Below, piece after piece: positions 63,880-64,000 of a stretch of DNA of 64,000 nt (the stretch's first letter is position 1; each line of letters opens with the position of its first letter). A model generated the notes under the pieces. That model searched no databases, was not told the origin of the DNA, and saw only the letters and a list, made by a program, of their open reading frames with translations. The translations under genes were made by a program, and so were the position numbers. The stretch comes from Atriophallophorus winterbourni. Taxonomy: Eukaryota > Platyhelminthes > Trematoda > Plagiorchiida > Microphallidae. Where the stretch lies: positions 78,910 through 142,909 of the forward strand of contig JACCGJ010023303.1 in the NCBI GenBank assembly GCA_013407085.1, in the 5' to 3' direction.

Positions 63880-64000
63880 TCAGGATTTGCGATGGATGTA
63901 AACACATGGGGTGCTTGTGATTGCTCAAGGTAAGTTTGTTTCACGAAGTGATCATCAGGGTTTTATACCATTAACGCAATTTACGTTTATTCAACAAAAG

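Overview
The window is eukaryotic nuclear DNA. It is AT-rich, has long introns with GT-AG junctions, and has coding exons only tens to about 1000 bases long. It carries many decayed non-LTR retrotransposons and short dispersed repeats. A Meox-type homeobox gene, a DLC-type RhoGAP-START gene and repeats of this kind point to an invertebrate animal. A flatworm, perhaps a digenean trematode, is my best guess, but that is inference; no sequence here fixes the species. I see no bacterial operons, CRISPR arrays, rRNA or functional tRNA.

Left edge (1 to about 5.4 kb): the 3' part of a plus-strand Meox (Mox) homeobox gene. One long exon holds homeodomain residues 1-44, a 49-base exon holds residues 45-60, and a short terminal exon follows. 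Its 5' end lies outside the window or just at its edge.

From 6.65 to 33.6 kb: one minus-strand gene, convergent with Meox, read here as twelve exons whose splice phases all agree. It encodes the DLC1/STARD13/STARD8 family (Drosophila crossveinless-c): a long disordered region with an LD motif, a RhoGAP domain with its catalytic arginine, and a C-terminal START domain ending in a stop at 6650. About 1180 residues are present. The amino-terminal end (SAM domain, if there is one) was not found; a possible initiator exon lies at 45.6 kb.

Introns and the right half (33.6 to 64 kb): mostly non-coding. They hold at least three non-LTR retrotransposon families (fragments of endonuclease, reverse transcriptase and C-terminal Cys-His finger), a SINE-like repeat with two small hairpins, a second medium repeat of about 0.5 kb, and AT, CGCA and GT microsatellites. 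A few isolated, well-bordered open exons (35.6, 53.7, 55.6, 56.7, 59.9 and 63.8 kb) may belong to genes I could not identify.

The two recognised genes are both developmental or signalling genes: a homeodomain transcription factor and a Rho-inactivating regulator of adhesion and actin. Nothing in the sequence links them functionally.
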